This document shows, piece after piece, positions 23,645 through 34,858 of a DNA stretch of 64,000 nt. A model generated the notes under the pieces. That model made no database searches. It worked only from the letters and a program-made list of their open reading frames with translations, and was not told where the DNA came from. A program made the position numbers and the translations under genes. The first letter of the stretch is position 1; each line of letters opens with the position of its first letter. This DNA comes from Portunus trituberculatus (Eukaryota; Arthropoda; Malacostraca; Decapoda; Portunidae), in the NCBI RefSeq assembly GCF_017591435.1, contig NC_059277.1:1250001-1314000 (forward strand), written 5' to 3'.

Positions 23645-24031
23645 CCTCTCAATCTAAAAAAATATGGGAGATTAATATTTCCCTCGGACGATGTGATCGA
23701 CATGTTTGATGAGGGAAAACTTTTTAGAGAAGCTATGGCCAGCATAAGAGCTCCACATTGCACACTGAATAAATTTCAGTTATATAGAATTCCAAGTGCA
23801 GCAATAGAGGCATATGTCACTAAAAACATATTCTGTAGCCTTAATAATCATATGTATGATACAGAACCTCATGTAAATCACATTCACTTATTAACTAAAG
23901 CAGTTGCCGAAAAGTATTTGCAGGTGAGGTGTCATTACACCGGTAAACAGATCACTGCCATGTTAAAAAACAAGGTTCAAGTAAGAAGTCGCCAGATATA
24001 CACTAAACTGATACACTTCACTGGCCAGTAG
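23645..24031 (+). pseudogene. C-terminal fragment of a transposase-like protein (P-element/THAP9-like?)
   Basis: The open frame starts upstream of the first possible start and reads GRLIFPSDDVIDMFDEGKLF, then a helical stretch, then HVNHIHLLTKAVAEKYLQ and a final QIYTKLIHFTGQ before TAG at 24029. The layout (a G-L-x-x-P-S-x-D-V opening, then a short region ending in K-L-x-x-F-x-G-Q) resembles the C-terminal end of eukaryotic P-element/THAP-type transposases; I recognise the style, not a specific family. A (TC)n tract and AATAAA at about 24099 follow, as in a small 3' UTR. No catalytic core is seen upstream, where the cadherin 3' UTR ends. An orphan last exon of a host gene is the alternative. 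Confidence 0.4.
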
Positions 24032-24037
24032 ATTACA

Positions 24038-24064
<27 letters not shown>

Positions 24065-24069
<5 letters not shown>

Positions 24070-25446
24070 TTAATGGATTACCTTTCTATGTTTTAAATAA
24101 AAGTTGAAATAATATAATGCATGTGTCTAATATCCATCCAGTCTCAATGGAAACACCATAGTGTGGCAAGCGGGGTTTTGCTTTTTGCCAATAGAAGCCG
24201 TGGCATCAGCCGGACTGTCAGACACAATGAATTATCACAAGATGTTATTGTGGAATAATATACCACAATGAAAGACAAGTTCACTGTGATTGGCCTAACC
24301 TTACACCACAGCCTGATACCGAAAGTGATCAGAAATCCATTATCTGCAATATCTGGACACCTCTCCTGCCCTCGTCAGTGATGTTTTGTCAGCCAAGCTC
24401 TAATTTGCGTTGTCAGGTTCTAGTTTACCTCCACAGTACCTACATCCTTGGAGCAGCAGTCACCTACTATATGGATGGCCAGGTCACCTCTGCATCTCAT
24501 TCTTTCCCATCACCCAGGCACACCAACAACCCTGTTTCACTACCTGTAGCATCACCTCTCCCTCACTTACATAGGTATGACCTTATAATGAGTCCTCACC
24601 CATTCTGGTGTCTGATGCAGAGAAGGGGTGAACAAAGCAGCAAAAATGGCACTGACAGGAACTGACATCACACCTCTCCCTCTGCCACTATTCATTTGCT
24701 CTCCTGAACCTGTTGTTCCTCCTGGGATGTCTCCCTCTGGAACAGGGGTTCTCAACTTAGGGTTTGAACATCTCCAAGGGTTAACAAGATTTCCAGAGGA
24801 TGACTGATCTAATAATGTTCTTTGCAGTAATATTGCATATTGAGTTAGTGTCAGTCACAAAATTAACATTGTCAAATTACTGGGGTTCAGGTAAATGCTC
24901 TTATAACTCAGGGTGTTGTGTTTCACTAATGAAAAGTTGGGAACTTCTGCTCTAGAACATCCTCTGTACCACCTCCTTGGACTGCACCACAAGAACTCCT
25001 CCTTGGGTTTGACAGACATCCTGTGCACCTTGGACGTTATCCTCACTCACTTATAACTCAAGTCACACCACATGTGCACTCACTGCATTGCCTCCACCTC
25101 TTCCTCCTAATATTAGTTGCTGATACAAGTACATATGTGGAAGCAGCTATGGTCACTTCTTTCTTTCTCTACTACTCGTACTTCTACTTCCAGAGCTAGA
25201 CCCTCCACACTCAACTACTCGCCATAGACGTCACCACTTTAATTCTGTTCAGCTTACTATATAGCTGCCACTGATATCCCTCCACTACAATGATACTCAG
25301 TCATACACACCTTACACTTGTCTTCCTGAACATTAAATAACTCCATAGACTGTGAATACCCACAGACTCACCATGGTGTACAAGTGCATCACATAACATC
25401 ACATGGTCGTTACAATGTAGAAATGCCTTAACGCCCGGAATTTTTA
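24065..25446. other. Stretch between the transposase-like fragment and the hAT element
   Basis: It contains the 207-bp hAT MITE (24743-24949). Nothing else was recognised; the C-rich stretches give open frames without recognisable motifs. Confidence 0.45.
24743..24949. mobile_element. hAT MITE, 207 bp
   Basis: The left end is CAGGGGTTCTCAACTTAGGG; the reverse complement of the right end is CAGAAGTTCCCAACTTTTCA. The flanks CTCTGGAA (24735-24742) and CTCTAGAA (24950-24957) form an 8-bp target duplication with one mismatch. There is no coding capacity. Confidence 0.85.
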
Positions 25447-25800
25447 ATAACAATTAGGGATGGCAGTTTTGGTCCGAGTACTGAGTTTACTCGGTTTTTG
25501 GATTTGAGTGAGTACTACTCGGTTTACTCGGTTTTCATAATTCAATGACATGTTCAATTTATGCGTTGAAAATGTAATACAGGCCTTCAAACTAAAGACT
25601 AAAGATTTTTTCGGTATTTTGTTGGGGAAGAAGGCGGTGCATGCCGCACAACCACCCAGACATTAATGGAATAGTCCAATTCCTAAGAACAAGCCTAACA
25701 GTGCCAACAGTCCAACACACGGGCTTGGGTGAAGGAAAGAGAGACCTGTACGAGTACACGACGAGTAGGCTTACTCAGTCAGTTCACAGTTGGCAGTTAG

Positions 25801-25885
25801 TAGTGGTGGGCAAGTACCGCTAATTTCAGTACTGGTACGTACCGGTACAAAAGAAACCGTTACCGATACTACCGGTACTGTACCG

Positions 25886-25956
<71 letters not shown>

Positions 25957-26667
25957 TGGAAATTGCCAATTTAAATATCTGGCATTTATCATTTCTATCT
26001 ACAAAGCAAATCACACAGCTCTTTCATAAATATTTTTGTAAAAAGAAAAATTAAAATAAATATATAAATAAAAGACACACGGCCGTCTTCATAATATATT
26101 GTGGTTCCCTTTTAAAACTGATGGGAAATACCTAAATTATAGCAAACTAACATGAAAAAAATAATTCGTAATGGTATGAATTGAGTGGTATGCAGCAGCA
26201 GCAGCAGTAGTAGAAGTAGAAATGCAATGGTAAAATGCCGGCCAACTGCAGTGTTACTGCACCGCCAGACCGCCACCCGTCCCGGCCACCGATCCGCCGT
26301 GTGGTGCCGACACATTATTCATTCTTAGCGGTAGGAAGCAGCAGAGTCCCGGCACAGACGCTAGACGGTACAAGCGTCAAGCGGTACCGGAAATGATGCC
26401 GGCACATTCAGTCGTACCAGTACAGACGCGTCTCGCCGAGCTACCGAGACCGCGCCGACGCGCCAGGGCAGCCAGTCGGTACCAGTGTGGAGCGGTACCG
26501 AAAGTGAGAATGACTCAATGTTACCGTCTTACCCATCACCACTCGCCTTGAGCCACCTCCACGCTGTATACAATTTGCTCAGTACCGTTTCGGCTATTTA
26601 CCGGTACGGAAAAATTTAGCGGTACAGTACCGTTAAGGCTGGTACTAGTACCGGAACTTGCCCACCA
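25801..26667. mobile_element. Nested hAT-like element with ACCGGTAC subterminal repeats
   Basis: The left edge TAGTGGTGGGCAAGTACCG matches the reverse complement of the right edge (CTGGTGGGCAAGTTCCGG). Short CCGGTAC/GTACCG repeats crowd both ends (25815-25890 and 26595-26660), as expected of subterminal transposase-binding sites. A clear target duplication was not found, so the outer edges are approximate. Confidence 0.6.
25889..25955. repeat. (CA)n directly abutting (GT)n: a dinucleotide palindrome
   Basis: CA repeats to 25918 switch to GT repeats from 25919, making a 66-bp near-perfect inverted repeat inside the nested hAT-like element. Confidence 0.94.
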
Positions 26668-28021
26668 GTCCGAGAGCCGCGCTGCACTTGGCAGGACAAG
26701 GCGCTTGCCGTGAGTGGTGGAGATGAAGATAGTGATATCTATAGTAGCGAAGAGAATATTGTGTGTGTAGCCTCTCAGTAATCAGAGGTTAACTATTTAA
26801 ACATGGTTGAGGACACAAAGTGGACAGTGGAGTGTGGGTGCCTGCTAGTGACACGGACAGCCGCCGCCGAGCAGTCTTTGGCTAACGTAAGTAATATATT
26901 GGTGTAACTCATCATTTCACGGTGGTGCCATGTCATAACCTAACGTTGGTAACCTCCAGGACAACATATCAGTGAACTAACACCTGCACATCTTATAAAA
27001 CCCAAATCATTCTAATCTTGAAAACGTAAACAAACCGATCCCTGACCCGCCGCCTCTCTCTCAGCCATTATCTGCCTCATCTCTCACTCATTACAGGCTA
27101 GACAGGTCACAAAGTGGACCCATAGGCCTAATCTTTCATGTCAGTTGTTGAGATATACCCGCAATTACCTGATTTGTGTGCTATGGAGGCTCAGTGAGAA
27201 GAAGCGGGCCTACCCATGACGTCACGAGCCCCAGGCTGTGACGTCATCACCAGCTCCCGCCCAAAATGCCGGTCCCAGATGCTCGACTTCCACTATTATT
27301 TATATTTGTCTCAGTTCATTTATTTCGAGTCACAAGTGCCTTTTAAGGGTTTCTAATGATAGTTCGCAGTGTTTTACGTGTCTTCCATGCTTGAGTTGAG
27401 TGAAGTACGGTGATGTAGAGGGTGTTTATGACTTGAATGGGAGGGCCAAAATACGCTAAAATTTTTACCTCCGCTATCTGTGATTTTTTATTTGAGGTTG
27501 TAGCGAAGTGTTTGTGTTTTCAAAAGATGGTTTATCATGAGAAAAGTGTGCAAGGCTCCTGAGAAGTTAAAGATGTGGACTTTAAGAATGATATGTAGTC
27601 CTGTTAATATTGTAAACAACGTCATTTTTAAATATTATTTTTTCTAATAGGGCGAGTTGCCAGGTTTTGATATATCGAAATGATAGTCATAATTTTTGAA
27701 AAACGTTATCGATTCAGTTGAATGAAATTGGTGGGCTTTGAAATTGTGTTTAAGCAAGTCGAAGTTCTAATACTTTATTTAGTATATTTTTGAGCTATTT
27801 TTATTATTCCTTTTCTCGGCAATGTTTTTGTATTTTAGAAGTTAGTTTCGATTGATAACGAGTCAGAATTTTTATAACATTCGTGTCCAGCTGCCTTTTT
27901 GGGAATCCTCATTTTCAAAATGATTTGCGTAACGAATATATGTGACGTCATCAAGGGAGGCCGACCCCCCCCCCGGCTGGACCCAGGCCGATACCTGGCT
28001 CCAGGCCCGAGGGTGTGGGGT

Positions 28022-28023
<2 letters not shown>

Positions 28024-28094
<71 letters not shown>

Positions 28095-28218
28095 ATTTTC
28101 TTTCATGGTACTTGTGTGTGTGTGTGTAATTCATTATGGTGTGTGGTAGTCACCCAGCCAGCCTTCCCATTACGGAGCAAGCTCAGAGCTCATAGAGCGA
28201 TCTTCGGATAGGACTGAG

Positions 28219-28256
<38 letters not shown>

Positions 28257-28391
28257 GTGTGTATTACTTGTTAGCCAGTTTCGCAGTTTCCCAGCGTTAG
28301 CATCATACCACTGACACCCAGCACCCAGTTGTACTACGTGCTGCGGAGGCGGGGCAGTGCCTTGTGTGTGTGTAATTTTCTTTCATGGTAC

Positions 28392-28434
<43 letters not shown>
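28024..28434. repeat. Cluster of (TG)n tracts (28024-28093, 28221-28255, 28392-28434)
   Basis: Three TG tracts alternate with SINE tail fragments inside the large hAT element. GA repeats follow at 28540-28574. Confidence 0.94.
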
Positions 28435-28438
<4 letters not shown>

Positions 28439-28530
28439 TCACTATGGTTGCCCGGTAGTCACCCAGCCAGCCTTCCCCATTACGGAGCAAGCTCAGAGCT
28501 CATAGAGCGATCTTCGGATAGGACTGAGAC
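28127..28530 (-). mobile_element. SINE tail fragments (two copies) between (TG)n tracts
   Basis: 28127-28219 and 28435-28530 both carry gtcacccagccagccttccc, then agctcagagctcatagagcg and the end atcttcggataggactgaga. Both start after and end next to (TG)n. They lie inside the 3.6-kb hAT element, so they inserted after it, or arrived with it. Confidence 0.7.
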
Positions 28531-29553
28531 TGTGTATGTGAGAGAGAGAGAGAGAGTTAGAGAGAGAGAGAGTTAAGGCTGAGACCGGAAGTACTGGAGG
28601 ACCACTAGCAGTTAGCCAGTTAAAGGAGGAGTAAGGAGGTAGAGGCAAGGAGGGTGGAGACCCGTGACGCTGAGCCCCGCTATGATAAGCTTCTGGCATT
28701 CTGTATCCATTATACTATTATTTTTCTCTATTTTAGTTATATCAAGAAAGAAATTATCTGCTAATGTCAACTATAAATGCATGCACATAATTCACATTCT
28801 CATATTATAATAACATTGAAAGTCAAGTGAAACATGGTCTCATGACATACGGCCTACCTTGTACAGAAATTAAAATCCTCAGTCTAACTACACCAAGAGA
28901 TTAGTTTTCTTACACGATTCTCTCCCTTACGTTAAGTTAGGTTAGTGAAAAGTAATAATTTCGTACTTGGTTTACTCGGTTTCAGTGTAATCAATACCGA
29001 AATACTCGGTTTGCAGAAAGTACTCGGGTTCGCCCATCACTAATAACAATTCAGAATAATGAAAGTAAACGGGCATATCCCACACGCCACAAATGGAAGC
29101 AATCGAACTATAGAAGTCATTGAACTAGAACGGGAACGGGGGTTACTCGGTTAAATTACGTAAATAACTTGATTTAAAAAATGCATGACATTTTATGACG
29201 ATGAATAATAAAACTAATTTTCAAAATATCAAAATATCTCCAGGAATCCTGTGTGAGTTAAGAGTATATCATTAGCTGAACCGTGCATGCATTTACATTC
29301 ACTGTCATTCAGTATCCATCACAAATTATAAGTCTCTTAGAACCGGGAGTCAGTACTTGGTACTCTAAAATCATCCCAGCCAGTAATTTAGATGAATCCT
29401 GGGACACTACACCCTTCCCTAGTAACCATCAAGCATTGTGCTCGGGATTCAGACTCTAGTATTCTACTGATTCCCCGAGAAAACGATTCCAGAACCGATT
29501 CCGTGGGCTGATGAATATCAGCCCGCTGGCGGTTCCGAGACTCTGGTATTCGT

Positions 29554-30080
29554 ATGTACAATGATGACGAGAGAGCACTGAAAAACATGATCAACAAGGT
29601 AATATCCAGTATCGCTGACACAAGGCTCAACCTCATCATATATTGCACGTCACACAAGACTGCCAGCCTCACAATGAAGAATACCTGTTTGCTTCCAGTG
29701 AGCCCTCTGCAGGAATGTAAATATTGTGTACCTACATAAATACATCATTGGTGATTGTAGTCACTTAAATTCAAGATATATTGGCTTTATCAGAACTACC
29801 CTGTTGAAGAGGATTACTGCTCATCTCTAAGATGGAGCGATACGCCCCAATCGCCCCTGCTACATCAGCGAGCACGAGGTCTTATCCTAAAGACACGCTT
29901 CATGGAAAACACCAATAGCATCTTCGAAAAGTCAGTGACATCAAGAGGCTTAAAATGATAAAAGCAACATTATAATATGCTCGAAAAAGTCAATGATATC
30001 AAAATGCTCAAAATGACAGAAGCAACATCTACTTAAAGAAACCTTCAATCAACATTCAACAACAACCCGAGGTTTCTCTT
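29554..30080 (+). pseudogene. Penelope-like element relic with GIY-YIG endonuclease region
   Basis: The first frame gives MINKVISSIADTRLNLIIYC, then SHKTASLTMKN, the region joining RT and endonuclease in Penelope-like elements. Another frame gives IIGDCSHLNSRYIGFIRTTL followed by LKRITAHL and DGAI, a recognisable GIY-YIG core (YIG-x-TxTTL-xxR). Then KVSDIKRLKM appears twice. Several stops and frameshifts make it inactive. Confidence 0.6.
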
Positions 30081-30232
30081 CGCACAGACTAGACACAGAC
30101 GGAACTGCAACCTGGAGTCAACATGATGAGTGAAAGAGCCTCGGCTCAACATACCATAAAATATTAAAATAATTACATATATCTAAAAATATTTGTTTTA
30201 GGTATAATATGGACTAATAAATGCTTCGCATC

Positions 30233-30233
<1 letters not shown>

Positions 30234-30286
<53 letters not shown>

Positions 30287-30755
30287 CCGGTGTCGTCATG
30301 TTCGGGTCGGAGTTCGACTAATCGACTGTAGGACCATCTGGCGTCACCAGCTGGGCATGGCGAATCGGTAGTAGGAGCTCCCTTCGCTGTGCCTTTGGGA
30401 CGCAGTGCCTGACGGAGGAACGGAGGGCGTTAATGGAACGGGATGAGGGGGATGTGGATAGGAAGAAAGGAAAGGTGGGGAGGAAAGGAGGGATGGATGG
30501 GAGAAATATTGCTGGAAGATTTAATCGTTACTCGGGTTGTTAGGTAGAGATTACTGCTCATAATTGTAGCATATAATAGGAAATTGGGTTGTTACTAATT
30601 AAAGGGACGGGACCGCAACATCGTGATAATATATCGCCGTGGATATATGTTCAAGCCCATTAAATAATGATAGAAAAAAACAACAACAACAGAAAACAAT
30701 AAAATATGACACGAACATTTGAAAAGACCAATAAAATTTTTTGGTGGAAATAATG

Positions 30756-30832
<77 letters not shown>
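30234..30832. repeat. (CT)n 30234-30283 and (TA)n 30759-30832
   Basis: Two dinucleotide tracts separated by about 475 bp in which I recognise nothing. Confidence 0.95.
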
Positions 30833-30835
<3 letters not shown>

Positions 30836-31073
30836 GGAAAACAGGGTAGGCTACTTTGCTTCTAGAACTTTTCAGTAATGTTCTTAGGGGCCACCATCAC
30901 TACCACTACCACACTCACCGCAAGATTCACTCACTGTTGGCAGCACACGTCCACCCCTTACCACAGTCGACTACGAATTGCTTCTGAATCCCTATCACTG
31001 CGTCCTTCCTAAAAGCTCACGGTTCGAACTGTCTCCATATTCAATGAACCACTCTCTTTATCTAAGTACAACT

Positions 31074-31222
31074 ACTAGTACCACTACTACAACAACTACT
31101 ACCACTACTGCTGCTACTACTACTACTACTACTAGTAGTAGTAGTAGTAGTATGCATTTGTTCTTAATGATGTAATTTTTTTTTTCGTTTAAGTTTAATC
31201 AGAGTTGAGTGGTTCGCTTGTT

Positions 31223-31276
<54 letters not shown>
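31074..31276. repeat. (ACT)n(AGT)n palindrome, then (TGTC)/(TC)n
   Basis: Trinucleotide ACT repeats meet AGT repeats at about 31131 to form a perfect self-complementary arm pair. TGTC and TC repeats follow at 31224-31276. Confidence 0.92.
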
Positions 31277-31282
<6 letters not shown>

Positions 31283-31795
31283 TTTTTACTACTCGGAAGA
31301 TTCAATTTACCTCTCATAGCAAATTACATGTAGGATATCACAATGTTTTTAGGGACCGTTAAGTACATAGTGTAACAAGCATTGGCTCTTCGTTTTGAAC
31401 CCTACGTATCCTTCTTTCATTTATGTGTTCAGCTGCTGGCTGTGTTTCGCTTATATTTAGCATACTTTATATTGTTTTCCAGCTACTGATGTCACTAAAT
31501 GGAGCCACATAACTATGCTTTGCTATCAGGTGTTTAGATACAACCGGTTTTGGTGTGATGAAGGCAAGTGAGGTAGAAAAATGATGTCAGTCTTCACCTC
31601 TCCCCTACACAAAGAACACTTGATCTTCGTGTTTGTTGTTATGGGTGACATGGAATTATGACAAGGATCAACATTATCAAAGACACTGCCTATTACAATA
31701 AAATATTGTGGAAACTCCCCTAGGTGGATAAGTGTTGGGTGGGTCTTTAAGAGACCCTCTTACCAACATTACCTTACCTTAATTAAGGCCGTGTC

Positions 31796-32417
31796 CCGCA
31801 CAGCACGAGGTAAGGCGGCCGCGCCACGAAGCAGCATGACTTGCAAAATATTTTAAAAATCTTATTACTGTGTAACATCGCGTAAAAAGATTATGAAGTG
31901 AAACATCGCATCACAGTCTAAGGTGTATGGTGTTAGTCGTACATTTTTCCTAATTTATCCTGGACAATATAGCGCACCTCTTATTTTTTCGCGATTTACC
32001 GTCGGAAAAAAAACAAAAAAACTTACAAACCTATCATATTGCTATTGGTGTACGTTCGTGAGATTATCGTCTAGCATTGATTGTATTCGTTGCATGGTTG
32101 TCGTACTCGTGGCTGTCCAAAATTGTATAACAATTCAGATGAAGCGAGATAATCGACCTTCACCATGCGGGTCGTGTGGCCATAGTGGTAGTGTCTTACT
32201 GGAATTGTGAAAAATGATTGGTAGCAATACGGTATTTCGTTAGATGGTCGATCTATGTTCATTGTAATATTAGTAATATCACATGCTAATCCCACAGCTG
32301 TCGTGTGACTGTCTGGTGGCTGCCGTGAGCCGTGGAATTCATTGGTTATTGCGCAAAAAGTACAAGTCATGCTCAATCGTGCGGTGTTCTCTCATTGTGC
32401 CGTGAGGGACGCGGGCT
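31796..32417. mobile_element. Harbinger-type non-autonomous element, 622 bp, TSD TTA
   Basis: The left end AGGCCGTGTCCCGCACAGCA pairs imperfectly with the reverse complement of the right end (AGCCCGCGTCCCTCACGGCA). Similarity returns about 45 bp further in, where both arms read GCATGACTTG. TTA flanks both sides (31793-31795 and 32418-32420). The interior has no convincing coding sequence. Confidence 0.7.
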
Positions 32418-32528
32418 TTACCAGCGTCCCACATCCACTTGGACTTGGGTAATCATGGAGCGGCACCCGTCTCTGTCTCTTGCTAGGTGCATCACCTCTG
32501 CAGTCCTGTCACTCTCGTCACACCATCC

Positions 32529-32529
<1 letters not shown>

Positions 32530-32582
<53 letters not shown>
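32530..32582. repeat. (GA)n microsatellite
   Basis: 53 bp of AG repeat between the Harbinger-type element and the Tigger relic. Confidence 0.96.
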
Positions 32583-32585
<3 letters not shown>

Positions 32586-32609
32586 ATAACAGGCCACATG
32601 ATTTGAAGA

Positions 32610-32960
32610 TGGCAGTTGATGTCACAGAGCTGCTTGGATCTTATGGAGTATAGTTATCTATTGAGATCCTTATTCAACTGGAAAAGCAGATGATTAAAGA
32701 GAGGAAGACATCTAACCCACAGCCTCAGAGATTTATAAGCAAGGGTTTTGCAGATGGTTTTGGTCTGATAAAGAAGGGATTGGCAAAGTTTGAGGTTGAA
32801 ACTCCTAACATTGTCATGTATACTAAGGTTGCCAGAAAGGTCATAGATTGCTTGTATTGTTAAAATATTTGGAAGGAAAAGAAAAGGGTATCCTTCCAGC
32901 CTGATCTGGAATGTTGTATGAAGAAGGTACAGAATCTTGCAACAAATTCTGTATCTTGTA
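32610..32960 (+). pseudogene. Pogo/Tigger-type transposase C-terminal relic
   Basis: The translation has MAVDVTELLGSYGV, stop, LSIEILIQLEKQMIKERK, then RFISKGFADGFGLIKKGLAK, FEVETPNIVMYTKV and WKEKKR. These match in order the acidic-helix tail typical of Tigger/jerky-like transposases. Two in-frame stops are present. Confidence 0.5.
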
Positions 32961-33699
32961 GTGCATAGGCCTCTCCAGACTCACCTGTCCCAATGTCTCC
33001 AGCTCCTTCTGCAGGTTCTGCCCCTCCAAACTCACTCCTCCAAGTAGTCTAGTGTAAATCTCTTTCTGCCTCCTTTGTAATACCTAATGTGCAAGCCAAC
33101 CATTAGAGTGAAGGTAAGGAATTTTTTTTTTTAATTCTTTTTTTATTTTTACTGTACAGTGTTTTTATGCCTTTGATTATGATTTTATCACTATGCTAGC
33201 ATAGGTGAGTGACATAGGTTGGTACCTACTTATGAATTGTAACTACAGCAAAAAAATCATGTTAAATTGTGCACTAGCAATGGAAATCTGATGTAAATAG
33301 AGGACTCCACATATTGAGGTAGAATACTTTACAGACTAGCTGTGAAGTATTTGGACCACAAGCAATTTTAGATGAAATTAAAAAGCCTGCCTGACAATGA
33401 CAGTAGGACAGAACAGAAGATGACAATGAAACAAAAAGTTCACTTACAGAAACAAAGAAAAATTACTCACTTTCCTCTGGGAGAAAGTCTTTCAGACAAA
33501 TGAGGACAACGACAAAGACAGACTGGACAGCATTTCATGACTGATCACATTCACAAGATGATGCCACATGGAACAACAAAACCTGCAGTTAAGGACAACC
33601 TCACATCTCCACTACTGCATCTTGAGGTAGGAATTAAGGCAGATCATCTGTTGGCTAAGGTGACGATATGTAGGGAGCAATAACACTGGCAAGTGGGTG

Positions 33700-34600
33700 C
33701 TCTTCCACTTTCCAATAAGGACATTGTGATACCTGCTGGCCATCTTCAAAGCAACCCTCTCAGCTGGCTCTTCCTGGATGGCCTCAAAAGAGCAGAGATG
33801 AGGTTCATAGCTAAGCCAAGGAAACCCTCAACTAGCCCAACAGCTACATGCTAATCTCTTTACTCAAGGTCCTGGGAAAGATGCTGGAGAGGATTATTGG
33901 GAGGTGGCTTGGGGACCACCTGGAAATGGAGGACTTGCTAAATGCAGGATAGTATGACTTTAGGAGGGGACAAGGCACCAATTATGCAATCACTATGGCA
34001 ATGGTCATCCATCATGCCTCCTTATACAGATGTAACCTTGTTCTCAAGGATGAGAACAAAACATTTGACAAGGTATGACACTTGAAAATCAAGTTCAAGA
34101 CTCTACCTTGGACTCCTAGACCCTGTTGTGCATCTGATCCATGACTTCCTTGCTAGCTGCACAGCCAGGGTCAGAATGGGATACAACAAGAGTGCTGCAA
34201 GGAAGCATCCTGTCACCAACCTTGTACGCTGTGTTCACCAGGGACTGTCCAGCTTAGGAGGTTTGAAAAAACATCCATAATACAGATAATGCATTCCAAG
34301 TAATGTTCCATCCAGGATGGTCCAATGGGATGCTCACTGTGTGGACAGGATGAAAGATTGCCAGAATCCATTCCTTTGACAGGTTGACAGGTCAGGGATC
34401 ATCAAGTCCTGATGCAATGATTCCATTTCTGTGACATAGACAGCAGGAACCTACTCCACCTCATCAAGGCTATGGTCATCCTGGTTCTGTTGTATCCTTA
34501 TGTCCCCACTCATGCTAAGAGCAAGATGGCAGACAGCCATCTTGCCAGGCAGAGTGCTGGTCTTCTGTTTGCCCTGAAGTGTGGTGGGATAACTCCCACT
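33700..34600 (+). pseudogene. Decayed non-LTR retrotransposon reverse transcriptase
   Basis: Broken frames read a jockey/CR1-like RT core: KPRKPSTSPNSYMLISLLKV, GKMLERIIGRWL, DFRRGQGTNYAI, then a DENKTFDKV motif (the position of D-x-x-K-A-F-D-x-V) and ILSPTLYAVFT-like sequence near 34210. Stops and indels are common. The 5' and 3' limits are uncertain. Confidence 0.6.
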
Positions 34601-34775
34601 AGTCAGAGCCCGCATACAGACTAACCTCACTTAACGATAGGATTAGGTTCCTCACACCGTGTCAATAAGTGAAATTGTTGTTAGTGAACTCTCCCACCCT
34701 CTAAGTGCCTCTCACTAAAGGTACTATGTAATATTTGGTTTGACCACAATTCAAATTACATGAACAATATAAACT

Positions 34776-34856
<81 letters not shown>
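34776..34856. repeat. (AAT)n trinucleotide tract
   Basis: About 27 units with one interruption (aac). The preceding stretch 34617-34740 (cttaacgataggattaggtt) looks like one end of a mariner-type MITE, but no partner end was found. Confidence 0.92.

Positions 34857-34858
<2 letters not shown>

Larger units (their letters stand above)
25455..29042. mobile_element. hAT-superfamily element, about 3.6 kb, exact 8-bp TSD ATAACAAT
   Basis: The ends are TAGGGATGGCAG (left) and the reverse complement of TAGTGATGGGCG (right), both with nearby subterminal CGAGTACT and ACTCGGTTT motifs. ATAACAAT flanks both ends (25447-25454 and 29043-29050), the 8-bp duplication expected of hAT. The interior has no long frame, so this is a non-autonomous or decayed copy. 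It contains a nested element (25801-26667), (CA)n(GT)n, SINE fragments and three TGACGTCA palindromes. A short frame from 26803 (MVEDTKWTVECG) ends at a gtaagt donor; I could not assign it. Confidence 0.78.

Noticed and set aside
34617..34740. Mariner-type MITE
   Set aside because: One end-like sequence (cttaacgataggattaggtt) is visible, but no matching second end or TA duplication was found. The same holds for 52956-53080.
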